The notes under the pieces: generated by a model
Databases searched by the model: none
What the model saw: the letters and a program-made list of their open reading frames with translations, nothing else
What the model was told of the DNA's origin: nothing
Assembly (NCBI GenBank): GCA_963281255.1
Contig: OY725489.1
Coordinates: forward strand, 6,510,523-6,574,522
Source of the DNA: Aphrocallistes beatrix
Taxonomy: Eukaryota; Porifera; Hexactinellida; Sceptrulophora; Aphrocallistidae
Direction of reading: 5' to 3'
Length of the DNA stretch: 64,000 nucleotides
Shown here: positions 45,838-58,761 of the stretch, piece after piece
Position numbering within the stretch: the first letter of the stretch is position 1
How the letters are laid out: each line of letters begins with the position of its first letter
Translations under genes and position numbers: made by a program

Positions 45838-46155
45838 GTAAATGGGTGCATGCTAACAGGTGTAAACTCTATGTTCCACTTCCAACCCCAGACCCATCAT
45901 TTTCAGAACCCCCTCTAGTAGCAAGTAATGATGAATGTACCGAGCACAGTGATAATTCGCCAACGAACCAAGTAGAACTTATGATTCAACACCTGATGCA
46001 GAATCCTCTGAAGAAGAGACCTTACCTACGTTATCACTGGAATTACCACCTAGACGTTCAGGAAGGGTTAGAAGAATGCCTGAGAAGTTTCCAGACTCAG
46101 CATGGATTAGATATAATACCAATTCCACGGAGGTCGATAAATAACGAGGGAGGTG
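45838..46155 (+). pseudogene. Ty3/gypsy-type pol C-terminus
   Basis: KWVHANRCKLYVP is the usual post-integrase 'H-N-x-K-Y' block. After a frameshift near 46020-46030 comes LELPPRRSGRVRRMPEKF, the common end of such polyproteins. It is followed by a purine-rich GAGGGAGGTGA tract and TGTTAGG, which would start a 3' LTR at about 46156. The LTR is cut off after about 40 bp by Helitron sequence. Only this tail remains. Confidence 0.55.
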
Positions 46156-46194
46156 ATGTTAGGTCGGGTTTCTAAGTAACCCATAGGTTCTTTA

Positions 46195-46505
46195 CTTGTT
46201 TGAAACTGCCAGGCGTAGAAAGCTGATTTTTGGCATCTGGAAGTCTTTTGGCTATGGCACCGCTAAGTTCTGAGCTCAGACGAAAATGTCTACTCATCAT
46301 GGAATTATGACGTCATTGTCACATTTTTAAAAGTTAAGCAATACAATTATTCGAGCATAACTCAGCTATGATATGAGATAAAAGGCTGAAATTTTAAAAG
46401 AATATGTATACTAACATACCTCACATATGATGCACCTATCATCAAAAAATAATGACTCATCACTTTGTTATGACATCATCATTACTCATCAAAATTTTAA
46501 AAATT
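46195..46505 (+). mobile_element. Short Helitron family B, internal fragment
   Basis: From GAAACTGCCAGGCGTAG to CATCAAAATTTTAAAAATTG. Both true ends are missing. Confidence 0.8.
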
Positions 46506-46690
46506 GAATTATCTATTATACAGCCGTGTGATATCATTGGAAATTATATCCCAGTATTACATCATTTCTACTTATCTATTTGATTCTAAAATTATCTATT
46601 ATACAGCTGTGTGATATCATTAGAAATTATATCCTTGCATTGCATTAGTTGTACTTTGCGATGTGATTCTAAAATTACCTATTATGCAGC
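46503..46690. repeat. Tandem duplication of about 97 bp
   Basis: AAAATTATCTATTATACAGC followed by GTGTGATATCATTGGAAATTATATCC occurs twice, with a third diverged start near 46675. Confidence 0.85.
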
Positions 46691-47526
46691 TGGCTACATA
46701 TCAATTTCTCCTCACTGTTACTAAAAATATCAAAGTTCAAATAGTTCTCAATGACCAAACTGACACACAAATAGTAATATCAACCTAAACATATATTTAA
46801 AATTTATCCCTCCTCTCAATTTCAACATATTTTGATTTTGCCTTTTGGTTATTTTTTTCAAATATCTACTCGTTCATTGTTGCTCGCTATCTTGATGGCC
46901 TCACAGCCAAAATAATCAGCGCTTCCATTCTCCGATTCAGATGGAGAGGAATATCTGAGCGATGGCTTGTCCGTTTCCGAGGGAGAACAATTTTCAGATG
47001 ATGAGAATAGTGAAATATTTGGGTACCTTGAATCACCTGCGATTGATACGAATGTATATAATAAAGTTTCTGCTTCAAGTGTGGAGACAGATGATGTTAA
47101 CTTCGAGGTGCCCCTTTCAAGTCCCATCACCCAGCTAATTCCTTCTCTGCCTGATTTACAGATCCAATCAGCAGAAGTTGATCAACCTGACCATTTCATC
47201 TTTCCTTCCATAGAGAATCAAACAATGAGACAATGTAAAAGAAAGCGATCAATTAGTCCTCTCCAATCGAGGCAAGCTAGACGACTCGAGTTCCACTTCA
47301 ATCCATCATTCAAACCTGTCAAGCCTTTCACTTATGTTTCCTATATCGGCGATGCCACGAGACAGCCATCAGTAACGGCCCCAATACTTCCACTTGTCCT
47401 CCCTCTCTTGACCCGGCATTCAAACTCCCACCTTACTTTCCACCTAAATCAAAAGATTGGGAGATGAGGTTTGGATTCTTTCCCAATATCTCACGCAAAT
47501 CTGCAAGTGGAATCCCTCACATACTA

Positions 47527-48857
47527 CGGGCATTCAATAAGTAGTCGTTATCATAGTATACTTTCCCCAAAACAAGTAATATAATTAATATCAATGCTGC
47601 AATTTCTCGAACTACTCTCCTTGATGCTGTATAACTAGTATTAGCCTCTTAATCCAATCCAAAAAACTTTTTTGAAGTCTCCACGTGGTATACCTTTCAT
47701 ATACTGAAAAATCGCCGATCCGAGGTGAGGCCGACTTTCGAATTCCCTCCCTGAAAGGTGTTTCTTCAGCTTAGGGAAGAGCCAAAAGTCGCATGGAGCG
47801 AGGTCTGGTGATTAGGGAGGATGATCTAGCTCTACAACTCTCAGACTTTCCAACTTTTCCCTTACCAGCTTGGTCTAGTGGGGTCGGGCATTATCATGCA
47901 ATAATCTCAATCCTCGAGTTCCAGTCCTTGGCCGTCGATTGTGGTAGAATTTCTCAACCTCAGATAGGCACTCACTCATGTAAAATGATCCAGTAATAGT
48001 GGTATTCTTGGGGACACAAATCTGGCACACTGGACCATAAGAATCAAAAAATATGCAGTACATAACCTTGGGGTTCCGGAAGTCATATCGAGGGATTATT
48101 GGTGGGTCCTGGCCTTTAGCTACCCATACTTTGTTAGCTTCCTTTGACAAAGGCTCGCTATAACGCACCCAAGTCTCATCACCAGTCACGATCTCGAATA
48201 GACTCCTGGAGTCGGTTCTATCGAAGTCAGAAAGCAACTTTTGAGCACATTGAACCCTCTTAGTTTTCTGGGCCTGTGCTAGTGCATGCGGGACTCACCG
48301 AGCGCAGATTTTCCTAAATTGAAAATTGTCATGCACAATGGTATGAGCGGTTCCCGTTGAGACCCCAACTGCATTAGCTATCTCCATCAATGAAATAGGG
48401 GGTCTTCTTCAAGTAATTCGGAAACCTCGAGGACAAATTTGTCACTGGCGCCGGAAATCGGCCTCCCTGCTCTGGGCTTATCTTCTATCGACTCTCTTCC
48501 CTCACGAAAACGTCGGGTCCTGTCAACTATCGTGGAATATGGAAGAGTTCTATCATTATAAACCTCCATCAAATCCTTGTGGATGTCGGTTGAAGAAACT
48601 TGGAGCAGTGTATGAATCTTTACATAGGCTCGCTGCTCAGTTTTGAAATCTGCACTCTCGGAAGCCATAATAAATGCCAGTATATAAAAATGCCAAACTA
48701 ATAATAGCCACAGTATAAAAACCAAAGCTCAGAATTGAAAAAGTAAAGTATCATTTGAAAGAGCATCGGTAGGGCTACATTAGATATGCTAACCCAATTC
48801 TGAATTAAATGGAACAACCAAGATAAATTGCAATAACGACTACTTATTGAACGCCCG
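47527..48857 (-). mobile_element. Mariner, second family, decayed
   Basis: 1331 bp with ends CGGGCATTCAATAAGTAGTC and inverse of CGGGCGTTCAATAAG, flanked by TA (47525-47526 and 48858-48859). Not the same family as the one at 2847. Confidence 0.93.
47641..48668 (-). pseudogene. Mariner transposase, inactivated
   Basis: Starts MASESADFKTEQR at 48668. The N-terminal helix-turn-helix reads to about 48387 and ends in a frameshift. The core restarts with VTGDETWVRY, LLHDNARPH and SPDLAPCDFWLFP, the three mariner aspartates. Stops replace single codons after NARPH (TAG) and in PPY (TAA). The reading ends WIGLRG at 47641. The missing codons and frameshift show that it is dead. Confidence 0.88.
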
Positions 48858-49910
48858 TAGTAGATTTGTTTCGTAAATGCAATATAGGTTAATCATGAGT
48901 CACGTTCTCAGCTTGAGAATACACACTACAGAAAATCATTCGATCAAATGGCGACACCTATAGAGAGATTTTATCCAAAGATTTGATATTTGGACAATGC
49001 TCCTCATGCTAAAGCAATTATTTCACCTGCAAAACTGGAAGTTCTGCCCTTCTTTAACGATCCTTTTGAAGATGCATGTCGTGTAACTAGAGTACCTGCT
49101 CATAAGTACTCGAAAGTCGTCCAGCCATTCAAGAACCTACTGAGCTTCTTCATTCATCACCACCAGATCAAATGCATTCCTTCTCCGAAGAGGGAAAATA
49201 TCTATCAGAGCGTGATGCACCGATATACTTTTTCGAAGCCATATTTGATTCATCTCAATTGAAAACTATCGTCCGGCAAACAAAGAGTCGATTTCTTGCA
49301 ACGAAATTCGGTGTTTCATCGGGTTACTTCATTGGACTGGGCTGGCTCAATTCCCTAATCGACAAGCATACTACGCCGAATCTAAAATCTACTATCTGCC
49401 TCACTTCATCTCACACATGTCGCGCAATCGATTCGATCAACTCATGTCGATGTCGTTATCCAACTCTCACAACCTTATCTCTCGAAAGGCCATGTCCTAT
49501 TTACAGATCGCATCTTTTCTCATCTCGATCTCGCTGCAAATCTTCGAAGTCGTCAGACATGGATGGTGGGTACAGCTAACATCAGTTCCTTCCCACCTGA
49601 TTTGGAATATTTGGTATCAAATATGTATTGTCTGACATGTTGCACAAATATCAGATGTGCAATCTGTATTGTAAAGAAGCGTCCAGCTTGTTCAAGCTGT
49701 AAAATGCCACTATGCTATGCTTGTGGTCAAATCAATCAACAAAATCTACTCACAAGACAAACGTACGACCAGACACCACAGACTGCGCCTGAAGCTGACA
49801 TGTATCAGTCACCTATTTTTCCTAGCATAGCCATTACAAGTCCTCTCGCCTCCGAAGATGACTTCACCTCAGAAAGCCTCTGACCTGATGCCACTTCTAT
49901 TTACTATATA

Positions 49911-51506
49911 CAAGCCCGCTTCGCTTGCTTGCGCTGCGCGGCTGGCGAACACTTTGTGTCCGCCGGAGGCTCCATTCGGTCGCCTGGGGGTGACATTGGT
50001 TAATTATAAGGGAGATATCATCTCTAAATATGTCCATCCATAGCCTACTATAATAAGACCTCAGAGTAACTTGCGAATTTGGCACTAGGGATGCAGTAGA
50101 AGATGGTTGAAGAAATACATGAGCAGCCTTAAATCATTAACAAAGCACAATAGAGCTTAGGAATGTATTACCAGCATATATAAATATGGTGTCAAAGCAC
50201 CCATATCCGTTGTTAAAATTTAGATTAGTCATCAAATGATTGCGCAACAGGCTATATTTGGGTCAAATTTAGTGATTTTCAGAGGTCTTTTAAGGGCACT
50301 TCTAAGTATTTTTATTATAAAGTTTTTCGCATAGAACTGAGAAGTGAATGTGTTGATACTAAAAATTTGGAATTTTTTCATGGAATTCCAGTGTTGCTAT
50401 GGAAACGTGTTTTGGTCAGTTGGGGCTATATCTTAAAAACAGCGATAGCTAGACATCCAAATTTGATCCCATTTGATAGCAAATTGGCTATTTCCTATTT
50501 TGCTATAATACAATTTCTGTGTCTAAATTCAATGGTTTACGAGTTATTAGACAATTTATCATATTGGTCACATTTGGTAATTTGTCGAATATCTCGTAAA
50601 CCATTGAATTTAGACACAGAAATTGTATTATAGCTAAATAGGAAGTAACCTATTTGCTATCAAATGAGATCAAATGTCTAGCTATCGCTGTTTCCAAGAA
50701 ATACCACCAACTGACCAAACACGTTTCCATAGCAACACTGGAATGTAAGAACATTCCATGAAAAAATTCCAAATTTTTAGTATCAACACATTCACTTCTC
50801 AGTTCTATGCGAAAAACTTTATAATAAAAATACTTAGAAGTGCCCTTAAAAGACCTCTGAAAATCACTAAATTTGACCCAAATATAGCCTGTTGCGCAAT
50901 CATTTGATGACTAATCTAAATTTTAACAACGGATATGGGTGCTTTGACACCATATTTATATATGCTGGTAATACATTCCTAAGCTCTATTGTGCTTTGTT
51001 AATGATTTAAGGCAGCTCATGTATTTCTTCATCCATCTTCTACCGCATCCCTGGTAAAGTTACTCTTAGGCCTTATGTATAGTAGGCTATGGTCCATCTT
51101 AGTTTTAAAATCGATATCACACGAGAAATCCCCAAATTTGTAAATTATAAAATTTTTGATGCGTAATGATGACGTCATAACAGAGTGATGAGTCATCATT
51201 TTTTGATGATAGTTGCATCATATGTGAGTTATATCAATATACACATTCTATTAAAATTTCAGCCTTCTATCCCCTATAATGGCTGAGTTATGCTCGAATA
51301 ACTGTATTGCTTGACTTTTAAAAATGTGACAATGACGTCATAATTCCATGATGAGTCGACATTTTGCTTTGAGCTCAGAACTTACTGGAGCCATATCCAA
51401 AAGACTCCCACATGCTAAAAATCAGCCTTCTGCGCACGGCAGTTTCTTCAATCAATTCGTTACATATATATATATATAAACATTAATCGAGTTTTAATAG
51501 TAAGGA
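49911..51506 (-). mobile_element. Short Helitron family B split by a long palindrome
   Basis: 3' end CAAGCCCGCTTCGC at 49911 after A; 5' end (inverse TCCTTACTATTAAAAC) at 51506 before T. The palindrome at 50039-51092 separates its two parts. The join (ATGTCCATCTTAG) matches the corresponding block in the Helitron at 27658. Confidence 0.9.
50039..51092. repeat. 1054-bp near-perfect palindrome (fold-back element)
   Basis: Arms of about 490-520 bp around a centre at about 50566. The tips are CATAGCCTACTATA and TATAGTAGGCTATG. Flanked by a direct TCCATC (50033-50038 and 51093-51098), a target duplication in the Helitron. Inner arm blocks are GTCTAAATTCAATGGTTTACG and its inverse. No coding capacity; an open stretch inside is arm translation. 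Confidence 0.93.
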
Positions 51507-52470
51507 TATAATTGTTAGTTAGTTACTCTCTACCCTCACATCGTCGCACTTTAAATTATATTTAATTTTTCTAATTCATAAATATGGAGATCGGAATTTG
51601 ACATTCCATGCTTTTTCCAGGTAACGCCTCAAATATTTTTCCAAATATGGTCAATATACACCTCGAAATTTTGGAAATTGAATGCTGAGAATGAATATGC
51701 TATATTTTGCATTAGGTTCTATGGACAGGGGTTATCTTGTTCCTGGTTACTTCCCAATTAAGCTGTTGTTCCGATTAACCGGAGTTCCTATTAAGCGGAG
51801 TCGACTGTACCTGTTTCTAGATATAAAAAAACAATTTCCATAGGTTGAGAAACCCGAAACAATCTTGATTGATGATCTAAATACATGTTCTTATGTACAG
51901 AGGCGCAGAGTTGCACCCGCGGCGACTTTCCACAACGGCCAGCGGGCTGTGCGGGCTAAGCAAAATTTTTGCAGGCCTTGCGGGCCGGGCACAACTCCAC
52001 CGTGATGACGACTGATCTGAACTGTTTTTTTATTGTAATAAGTATTAATTAGGGGATACTTAATCAAGTAAATGAAACTTACTTAATTAAGTAAATGAAA
52101 GTTACTGCGAAACTTAAATAAAGTAAGTCTTCACTTACATCAGTTTTCAGAAATTCAGTTCCAGATAAGGATTCCATAATTAGACTTTTCCCGTGACAAT
52201 TAATTGAATTTTATATATTACCCTGCTACAAGTCAAATTTTTATAATTCCAAATTTACTATTTCTTGTTAGTATCCTCATATTAATTTATTAATCCACCG
52301 TCATGTCTTTTGTTGAATAAGTAGACATTGAAGCTTTTTCTGGTCCGGAATTTACATAGTTTCTCCAGATTTTATTTTTGCGGGCTTCATGCGGGCCGGA
52401 TAATTCAGTTGCCGGCCGCGGGGCGGGCTGTGGAGTGGGATGCATTAAAATTGCGGGGTGTCAATTGTGA
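51507..52470. other. No gene; GC-rich block of unknown origin
   Basis: 51900-52010 (CAGAGGCGCAGAG, GCGGGCTGTGCGGGCTAAG) and 52378-52445 (GCGGGCCGG, GCCGGCCGCGGGGCGGGC) are GC-rich islands that may be the ends of one decayed inverted-repeat element. The TSD is not clear. A half fold-back of family K lies at 51640-51700. Confidence 0.4.
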
Positions 52471-53458
52471 TTTCAGCAGCTTTATTTGTCGCAGACAATA
52501 AACAACATTGAATTTAATTCAAATATTCGTAAACTGTCTATACCAACTTTTACAACCGTCCATAGAGCAACTACAATTGATTTGATAAGTAACGGAATTT
52601 TCGTCGAAAGGAATATTAATCGACGGAAGATTGGTCAAAAATATTCGTGGAAAACTAGTTGCTCACTTCGAGATGATTAATACTGAATTTCAATGAGATA
52701 TAAAGGAATTGCCGAGAATAGAGTATTTTCAGATGATTTCTATAAGAAAGTAGTAAAGGAATTTTTCCTAAGAATAGAATTTAGTATTTTTATGAAATAT
52801 TGAAGGATTTATAATAAATTGGTCAAAAATGTAGCTATGTATTACTTGATAGGAAGGATACATGATTCTAGGAATTACTATGGTCGGGGCTAGTTATATT
52901 GATTCAAAATATAATTTAAATCCTCCTTCCAAATATTTTTGATAAATTTTTCGTCGACAAATCTTCCGCCATCGATTTGACAAAATATTCTAGACGGGCT
53001 AAGTTTATTCTTGCTGCTAATACTATCCAGTAGATATTTCCAATTTCATTTTTGGAATATTCATCTACATCATTTACATTTAAATCAACAAAATGTGATA
53101 GTGCTGACGTATCACCCGTTTTAAACGACATTTTAATTGCTCATTTGTGGTGCTTTGCATTCCGTCCCATGCAGTAGTAACCATTTAACATACCTTTTTA
53201 CAGAATTTGTGTATCACGGATACCTCATGGATTTTAGGAATAAATATCATTAAAAATCACGGATTTCTATACCAAATCTCACGGATTCTGATGAGATCAG
53301 GTTGGCATCTCTGCAAAATACATATAATTACAAGTATGCAAGCAGCTACATGCAATCATTACTGCGATATCTTACGGCTTGCTGAGTAAAGACTTAGTCA
53401 AAAATTTCCAGGCCATTGTTTTTAACTTGAATTTGCACTCAGTTAGACTCAGGAAATG
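52471..53458. other. No gene recognised
   Basis: Two short open stretches (52486-52680 on + and 52916-53131 on -) have no known motif. Confidence 0.4.
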
Positions 53459-53466
53459 GTATAGAC

Positions 53467-53616
53467 CAGAGGTGTAGCCAGGGTGCGGCATATGCGGCCA
53501 TGGCTGCACCCTCAAAGGGCGGTGCCCACCAGAAATTCACGAATTAACATTGTGTGCCGCATCCTATTCATGGAAATGCCGGAAATTGCACCACCATTGG
53601 ACTGGCTACGCCTCTG
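53467..53616. mobile_element. Miniature hAT element, 150 bp
   Basis: Ends CAGAGGTGTAGCCAG and CAGAGGCGTAGCCAG (inverse), perfect 8-bp duplication GTATAGAC (53459-53466 and 53617-53624). Confidence 0.95.
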
Positions 53617-54111
53617 GTATAGACCATGATTTTCAGATGCAGAAAACAAATAGAGCCTTAGCAACAACATTTAAAATAAAGTGGAGATCAATACGGCGCT
53701 ATTAAGATATGGTCATGAATGAATAATTGGGAGAAAAATGGAATTTCTTAAAATTTATAGATCTGGGGATATATGGTACCACCATCACCATAGTTATCAA
53801 GAAAATAATAAAAAGGGTTATTATCGCTACCTTCCCAACTGAATATTGTATCAGTGACCTATTAACATGCAAATTCGTATGCCATTCATAGGATGCTATA
53901 AGATCAATGACCTGGAAAGTTTCGCAGATTTTTACTTAGCAAGCGGAATAATATACTAGGCCATGGTGCAGCTAATTAACACTTCTGTATGTTAATTGCA
54001 GCTGTTGATGTAAGATTCCTACTCTAAGTTTCTGACCTAGGGACTAGAAACATTTCAGTAACTGGAGTCACTGTTAGAAAGCAATAAAATTGACTTGAAG
54101 TGTACTAGCTA

Positions 54112-54702
54112 CAGTAGACCCTCGATCAGGGCCGGCGACAGGGGAGGTAGCTTGGGGTAAAACCGGGGGGCCCGTGGTAAATAGGGGACCCGGGGTAAAT
54201 AGGGGCCCCAGGTCGGCATTTAAGATGTCCATTGTAATTGTGTCTTATATGTACATAATAAGCTTGTATCACAATATGAATTCCTTTGTTTTAGTTTTCA
54301 CTAATAGAATAATTGCTATGATCGATATCACACTTAGCAGACAAAGGATTCTGTCATTAATAAATTGTCATTAATTTATTCCATTGTTTGAAACCTTATT
54401 ACTTGTATTAATCTAATTCCTTCACCACGATATAAAATATGGAATTATAGAAATTGCTCTATTTCAATTATTAAATATTTCAATATAAAGTCTAAGTCCT
54501 ACGTTCATAAATCAGGTGCGCAAAAACGTCAAGAGAAGAGGGTAAGAGATGGAGGGGCCCGGCCAGAAATCTTACTAGGGGGCCCGTAAATTCTGTCGCC
54601 GGCCCTGCCCTCGATTATCCGAACAGTGCGAGTAACAGTTTATGAAATATTTTTCAATTGAATTTGTGGAAAATAATGTGTTCGGATAACTGGATTTGAC
54701 TG
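54112..54702. mobile_element. pogo/Tigger-like element split by a hAT element
   Basis: Left end CAGTAGACCCTCGAT after TA. The sequence resumes after the inner element as TTATCCGAAC. The right end, GTTCGGATAACTGGATTTGACTG at about 54680-54702, is a looser match. The inner element's duplication proves the split; the right boundary is uncertain. Confidence 0.6.
54127..54607. mobile_element. Non-autonomous hAT element
   Basis: 481 bp with ends CAGGGCCGGCGACAG and inverse, perfect 8-bp duplication CCCTCGAT (54119-54126 and 54608-54615). G-rich subterminal GGGGGCCCGT blocks lie on both sides. Confidence 0.95.
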
Positions 54703-57590
54703 AAATAACGTTAGGATAGGTGAAATAATGTGCTCGTAGAAATTATACTGTCAGAATATTCTTTCACAAATTCTGGCAAAAAATTTTAAAATTTCAATTT
54801 ATTTGCCATTTTTAAAATTTCAATTTATTTGCCACATAATCAATACACTATTATTTAAATCTAAGTGTGTGTAAATACAAAATAGTAATAGAACTAATAG
54901 AACATATTTACTAACATTTAAGTAGTACATACATAAGTACTTAAGAGTATAATAAAATGTGTATTTCGCTTATCCGAACGATTTCACTCATCCGAACACC
55001 AATCTTCGAGCTAACAAACGGAGGTGTAAAGTAGAGCTATAAGAGATGTTAAGCGTGGGGAGGTATCTCCATCAAGAAATACTGGCACATTCCAAACCGT
55101 TTTTGATTCTCATTTCTAGATTTTGAGATACAGTGTCTCAAAGTCTGTTTTTAAAATTTTCCGCTAGCACATCTTAATGGTAGAAATTTAGGCACTCAAT
55201 GAATTGTTTAGGACATACCAAGGAATCAAACGCTTCCAAAATCGAATCATAGATAGTCTACCATATTTGCAACTTCATAGGACCAGAAGAAAGTTAAAAT
55301 GACAAATATTGTAAATTTTATCGGTGTCCGGAAAAAAAGGGCCAAAAAAGGGCCAAAAATGTCTGTTTTTTTGGGGAAATCATGAATAAAATCACCGAGT
55401 TAGAATATATCCAAAAAATGGTGGTCCTACGTTCATCGCCTAATGATATGAAACAACTCTTGAAATTTTCAAACTTCTATCTCAAACAAATTTGAGAAAT
55501 AATTCTGTAAAGACGGTCAATTTTGAAATTTTAAAGTCCCGAGATATAGAGATTTTAAGTTTAGGTGTTAAGAAGAATGTAAAATGAGTTATTAATAATG
55601 CACATAAGCATCCACAGACATTTATTCGCATCCATACTGCTGATTTAGGTATATTAAAGCCAAATATTTACCAAAAATAGCAAAAGTACCCTGAAAATCC
55701 ACAAATTTCCTTGAGGCCACTAACTCCGAATATTTTGAGATAATTGTAGATAATATTTCAAATTCATGGCACAGCGAAGTATAATCTATCAGTTTAGAAT
55801 GAATAAAAAGCTTCCAAAAAGTATATTAGGAAGTTAGAGCGAAAGTCTACGACTTTTAGTTTCGAAGTTAGGATTTTCGAAAAATGCTACGTCATCATAT
55901 GACAAAAATCTAAAACTTAACATTCCATAGGGTGTAGTGCAATTATTATCAAAGAATCATATATGTACACTAGTAAAAAGTATATTAGGAAGTGAGAACT
56001 AAGAATTTGGACTTGTATTTACAAAGATAGAGAGATATCTCTTTTTGGACCCTAAATGGGGGTTTTTGACCGAATCTGCGAGGTCCAAGGCCAGAACTTT
56101 CAAAATAATTATCAAAAGTTCTCCAATTTTTCAGTACATAATATTAACGGCAATTGTATTCACTATTTAGCATAATAGCTAAATTTGGACACATATTTAA
56201 TGATTAGATTCGCCATTTTCTAATAGATTCAAAGTTCTCCATAGAATTTGTATTACAATTAAATCAATGATAAGTCGAGAATTATTTATTTTTTGACAAA
56301 GGAATGTTCGAGGAACCTATATATTTTCGCATATATCCTTTTATTTAAGGATATAATATATGATATATCTACAATAGTTTTTAAGATATGACATCAGCCT
56401 CTTTCGGGACCTTAGAGGGATATTATGGCCGAACTTTACCTATAATATGCGATATCTCAAGAACAAATGGTCGGATCCGAACAAATTTTTTTTTGAAACG
56501 ATCAGAATTTTATTTCTGACCCAGTGATCGCTAAATATCTGAGATCAAACTTGCGATTTCCCGAGGATTATATAAATGAACTCCCTTATAGAGCTATTTT
56601 GTTGGGATTTTATTTGCCCATTCTTTTAAATATTTGTGTTTTATAATCTCCAAAGGTGCTAATACAATGTTAAGGTTCATATCATTAAAAAAATATCAAA
56701 TAAGTTAACGCTTCCGTATACATCCATTGTATTACGTATGAATGGAAAAGTGGTTTGTGCTCAATTATTATCATAAACTGTGATATATGTCAACTCGGGT
56801 ATATCAATATAGTTAAAATGAGCGTCTAACATCAGTGACACCACTATTTGAACTCGATGTATTTTTAAAATTTCAAAATCTCCGTTGCTATAGGTAATAA
56901 TACTTCAACTTTCCTCGAATTCAACTATTTGGTATCTTAAGAAACTTCATTTGACATCGGATATCTCTTAATTGATATATAACCTTAATTTCGACCGAGC
57001 GTTTTTCGTTAAAAAGTGCAAATTTTTACATTGCCACCTGATTTACTGAATTTATTCAAAATTTAGTATATTTTTTGACTTTTTTTTGACGTATTCATCT
57101 AAAACTTTGAAGAGGGTAATCAATTTGAAAATCTGTACGGTAATATTTAAAGCATTAGGCTTAGAGCTTATATTATGGTAACATAAAGCTTATAGAATGA
57201 ACCAATTCTGAGAACGAAATCATAAAAGTTTGTGAGGATTGTCATTTTAACTATAAGTGAAGACCGCATACAACACTAAGTCATTTATCCATGGTTCAAA
57301 ACAATATTAAATTTATATTCACAATCTAAATTCATTATGATCAATTTTGGAATTGATTGAAATATATATATATATTGCAGTTCAATAATCAATCCAATAT
57401 GTTATTATATCTGAAAATTTCAAACTTTTCAACTAATTATTCTGCACGAAAAAGTCAGAATTGTGAAAAATAAACATGTAAGCATTTACCACAAAATTTT
57501 CGGACTCTTACATTCTGATCCATGGTACAATTAAAATCAGTAAAAAGTGAATACAAACTTCTAATGCGAATATTGTTATCCATAGTTTAA
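54703..57590. other. No gene seen
   Basis: About 2.9 kb of AT-rich sequence with no ORF above about 60 codons. 55026-55085 is an inverted relative of 29766-29822 (GATGTTAAGC, AGAGCTATAAGAG). Confidence 0.5.
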
Positions 57591-57740
57591 GGTATGGTTC
57601 CATTGAGTTCAGACACCAAAGACGAAAATGTTGAAAGACCACGAGATTGAGACGTCATTGCCACGTCTATATAATTAGAAATTTCAGTTTTGCACACTCA
57701 GCCAATTTAGGTCATTGAAAGCTGAGAATAAAACAATAGT
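57590..57740 (+). mobile_element. Old Helitron family B fragment
   Basis: Diverged family blocks: GGTTCCATTGAGTTCAGAC, GAAAATGTTGAAAG, GAGACGTCATTGCCACG, CACTCAGCCAATTTAGG. Ends not found. Confidence 0.55.
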
Positions 57741-58579
57741 AGGTGTAAATCAACATGCCCAGAATCATATACTACCATCCATAAATCAGTCCGCAAGTTA
57801 GGCCTGCCTCCCCAGATGAGCGAAGACCACATGAGTTGCGATTTGCAAGTCAGGACTGATAAATAATAGGGCAGATATTGTTATTTATATTCATTGCTTG
57901 AGCCTACAATTGCATCGACATGTGTGATCTAGCCCTTCCTTCCAGGTGATGAGATAATATAGGAAATATCATCAGCAATTCTCAGAAAGGTGAAGTGTAT
58001 ATAAGAACGCAATAGATAGTTTATGAATATTACTGAGAAGCATTCCAATATTGTAAAACTATCGTTTTATATCTAAAATTTGACATTTGAAAAAAGTATG
58101 AATATACGTAATACAATTTGAGTGCAGCAATAGTAGGGAGATGATCTTATAAAATGGAGGAAGTATCTCGTCCGTATGTATGATAAATTGGAACTTAATA
58201 GTAGAAATGTAACTAATCATCCGTAAATTCCTGATCGGTTCCACTAAGTTTGGTTACTGAGGTCAGGACTGTATCAACCCATTTTGAGTTGGCAAAATCA
58301 TATCAATGAGTTGATTATAGCCGTCATATGAAAATGAATTGTTGAAACAAGTTCATTTAGTACAAATGAATCATTCCGAAAATGAGTGGGCTGTAGACAA
58401 CTCATTTTTTGAAAGAGTTGAATGGGTTGCTGTGGTCAAGGAATTTCCATGAAAAATGACTTGTTTTTGCTAATTGGGTTGATACAGCCCTGACTGAGAT
58501 AATCTGGAATGGCGTATTCCGTAAATTAGGCAATTACAATTAGAATTCCGGAAAGTTTCCGTCAAGTTCCACAAATTAG

Positions 58580-58761
58580 GGACTCAGATTTCAAATAAAA
58601 TTGACAATTTGGTGATTTTTCCAGTGATGTAGATTATAACAGTAAAAGACAGACATGTTTAGAGTGATTATCAACCTTATAATTAACCAGTGTGAGCCCA
58701 GGCGCCCAAATGGTGCGTCTGGCAAACACAAAGTGTCCGCAAGGAAGCGAAGCGTGCTTAT
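58580..58761 (+). mobile_element. Helitron family B, 3' end fragment
   Basis: AATTGACAATTTGGTGATTT through CCTTATAATTAACCAGTG to GGAAGCGAAGCGTGCTTA. A deletion removed part of the hairpin region. The tip is TTA instead of TTG. Confidence 0.75.

Larger units (their letters stand above)
46895..49880 (+). pseudogene. piggyBac transposase remnant, split by a mariner
   Basis: ATG at 46895, a stop at codon 7, then an acidic N-terminus (DSDGEEYLSDG, EGEQFSDDENSE) open to about 47467, and a piggyBac-like middle. After the mariner come IYFFEAIFDSSQLKTIVRQTK, SKIYYLPHFISHMSRNRFDQLM and a Cys-rich tail (CTNIRCAICIVKKRPACSSC, CYACG) in shifting frames. Much of the DDE core is missing between the SRNRF block and the tail. 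The acidic start, the FF...IVxxTN and MSRxRF blocks and the C-terminal Cys-rich domain are in piggyBac order. Clear target-site ends were not located. Confidence 0.6.

Noticed and set aside
50367-50633. 88-codon ORF in the palindrome
   Set aside because: Lies across the palindrome centre, non-coding arm sequence.
51900-52460. GC-rich block as a complete transposon
   Set aside because: The two GC-rich ends pair only weakly and no target duplication was found; left as unexplained.
52916-53131. 71-codon minus-strand ORF
   Set aside because: No motif or homologue recognised, no splice or start context; could be chance.
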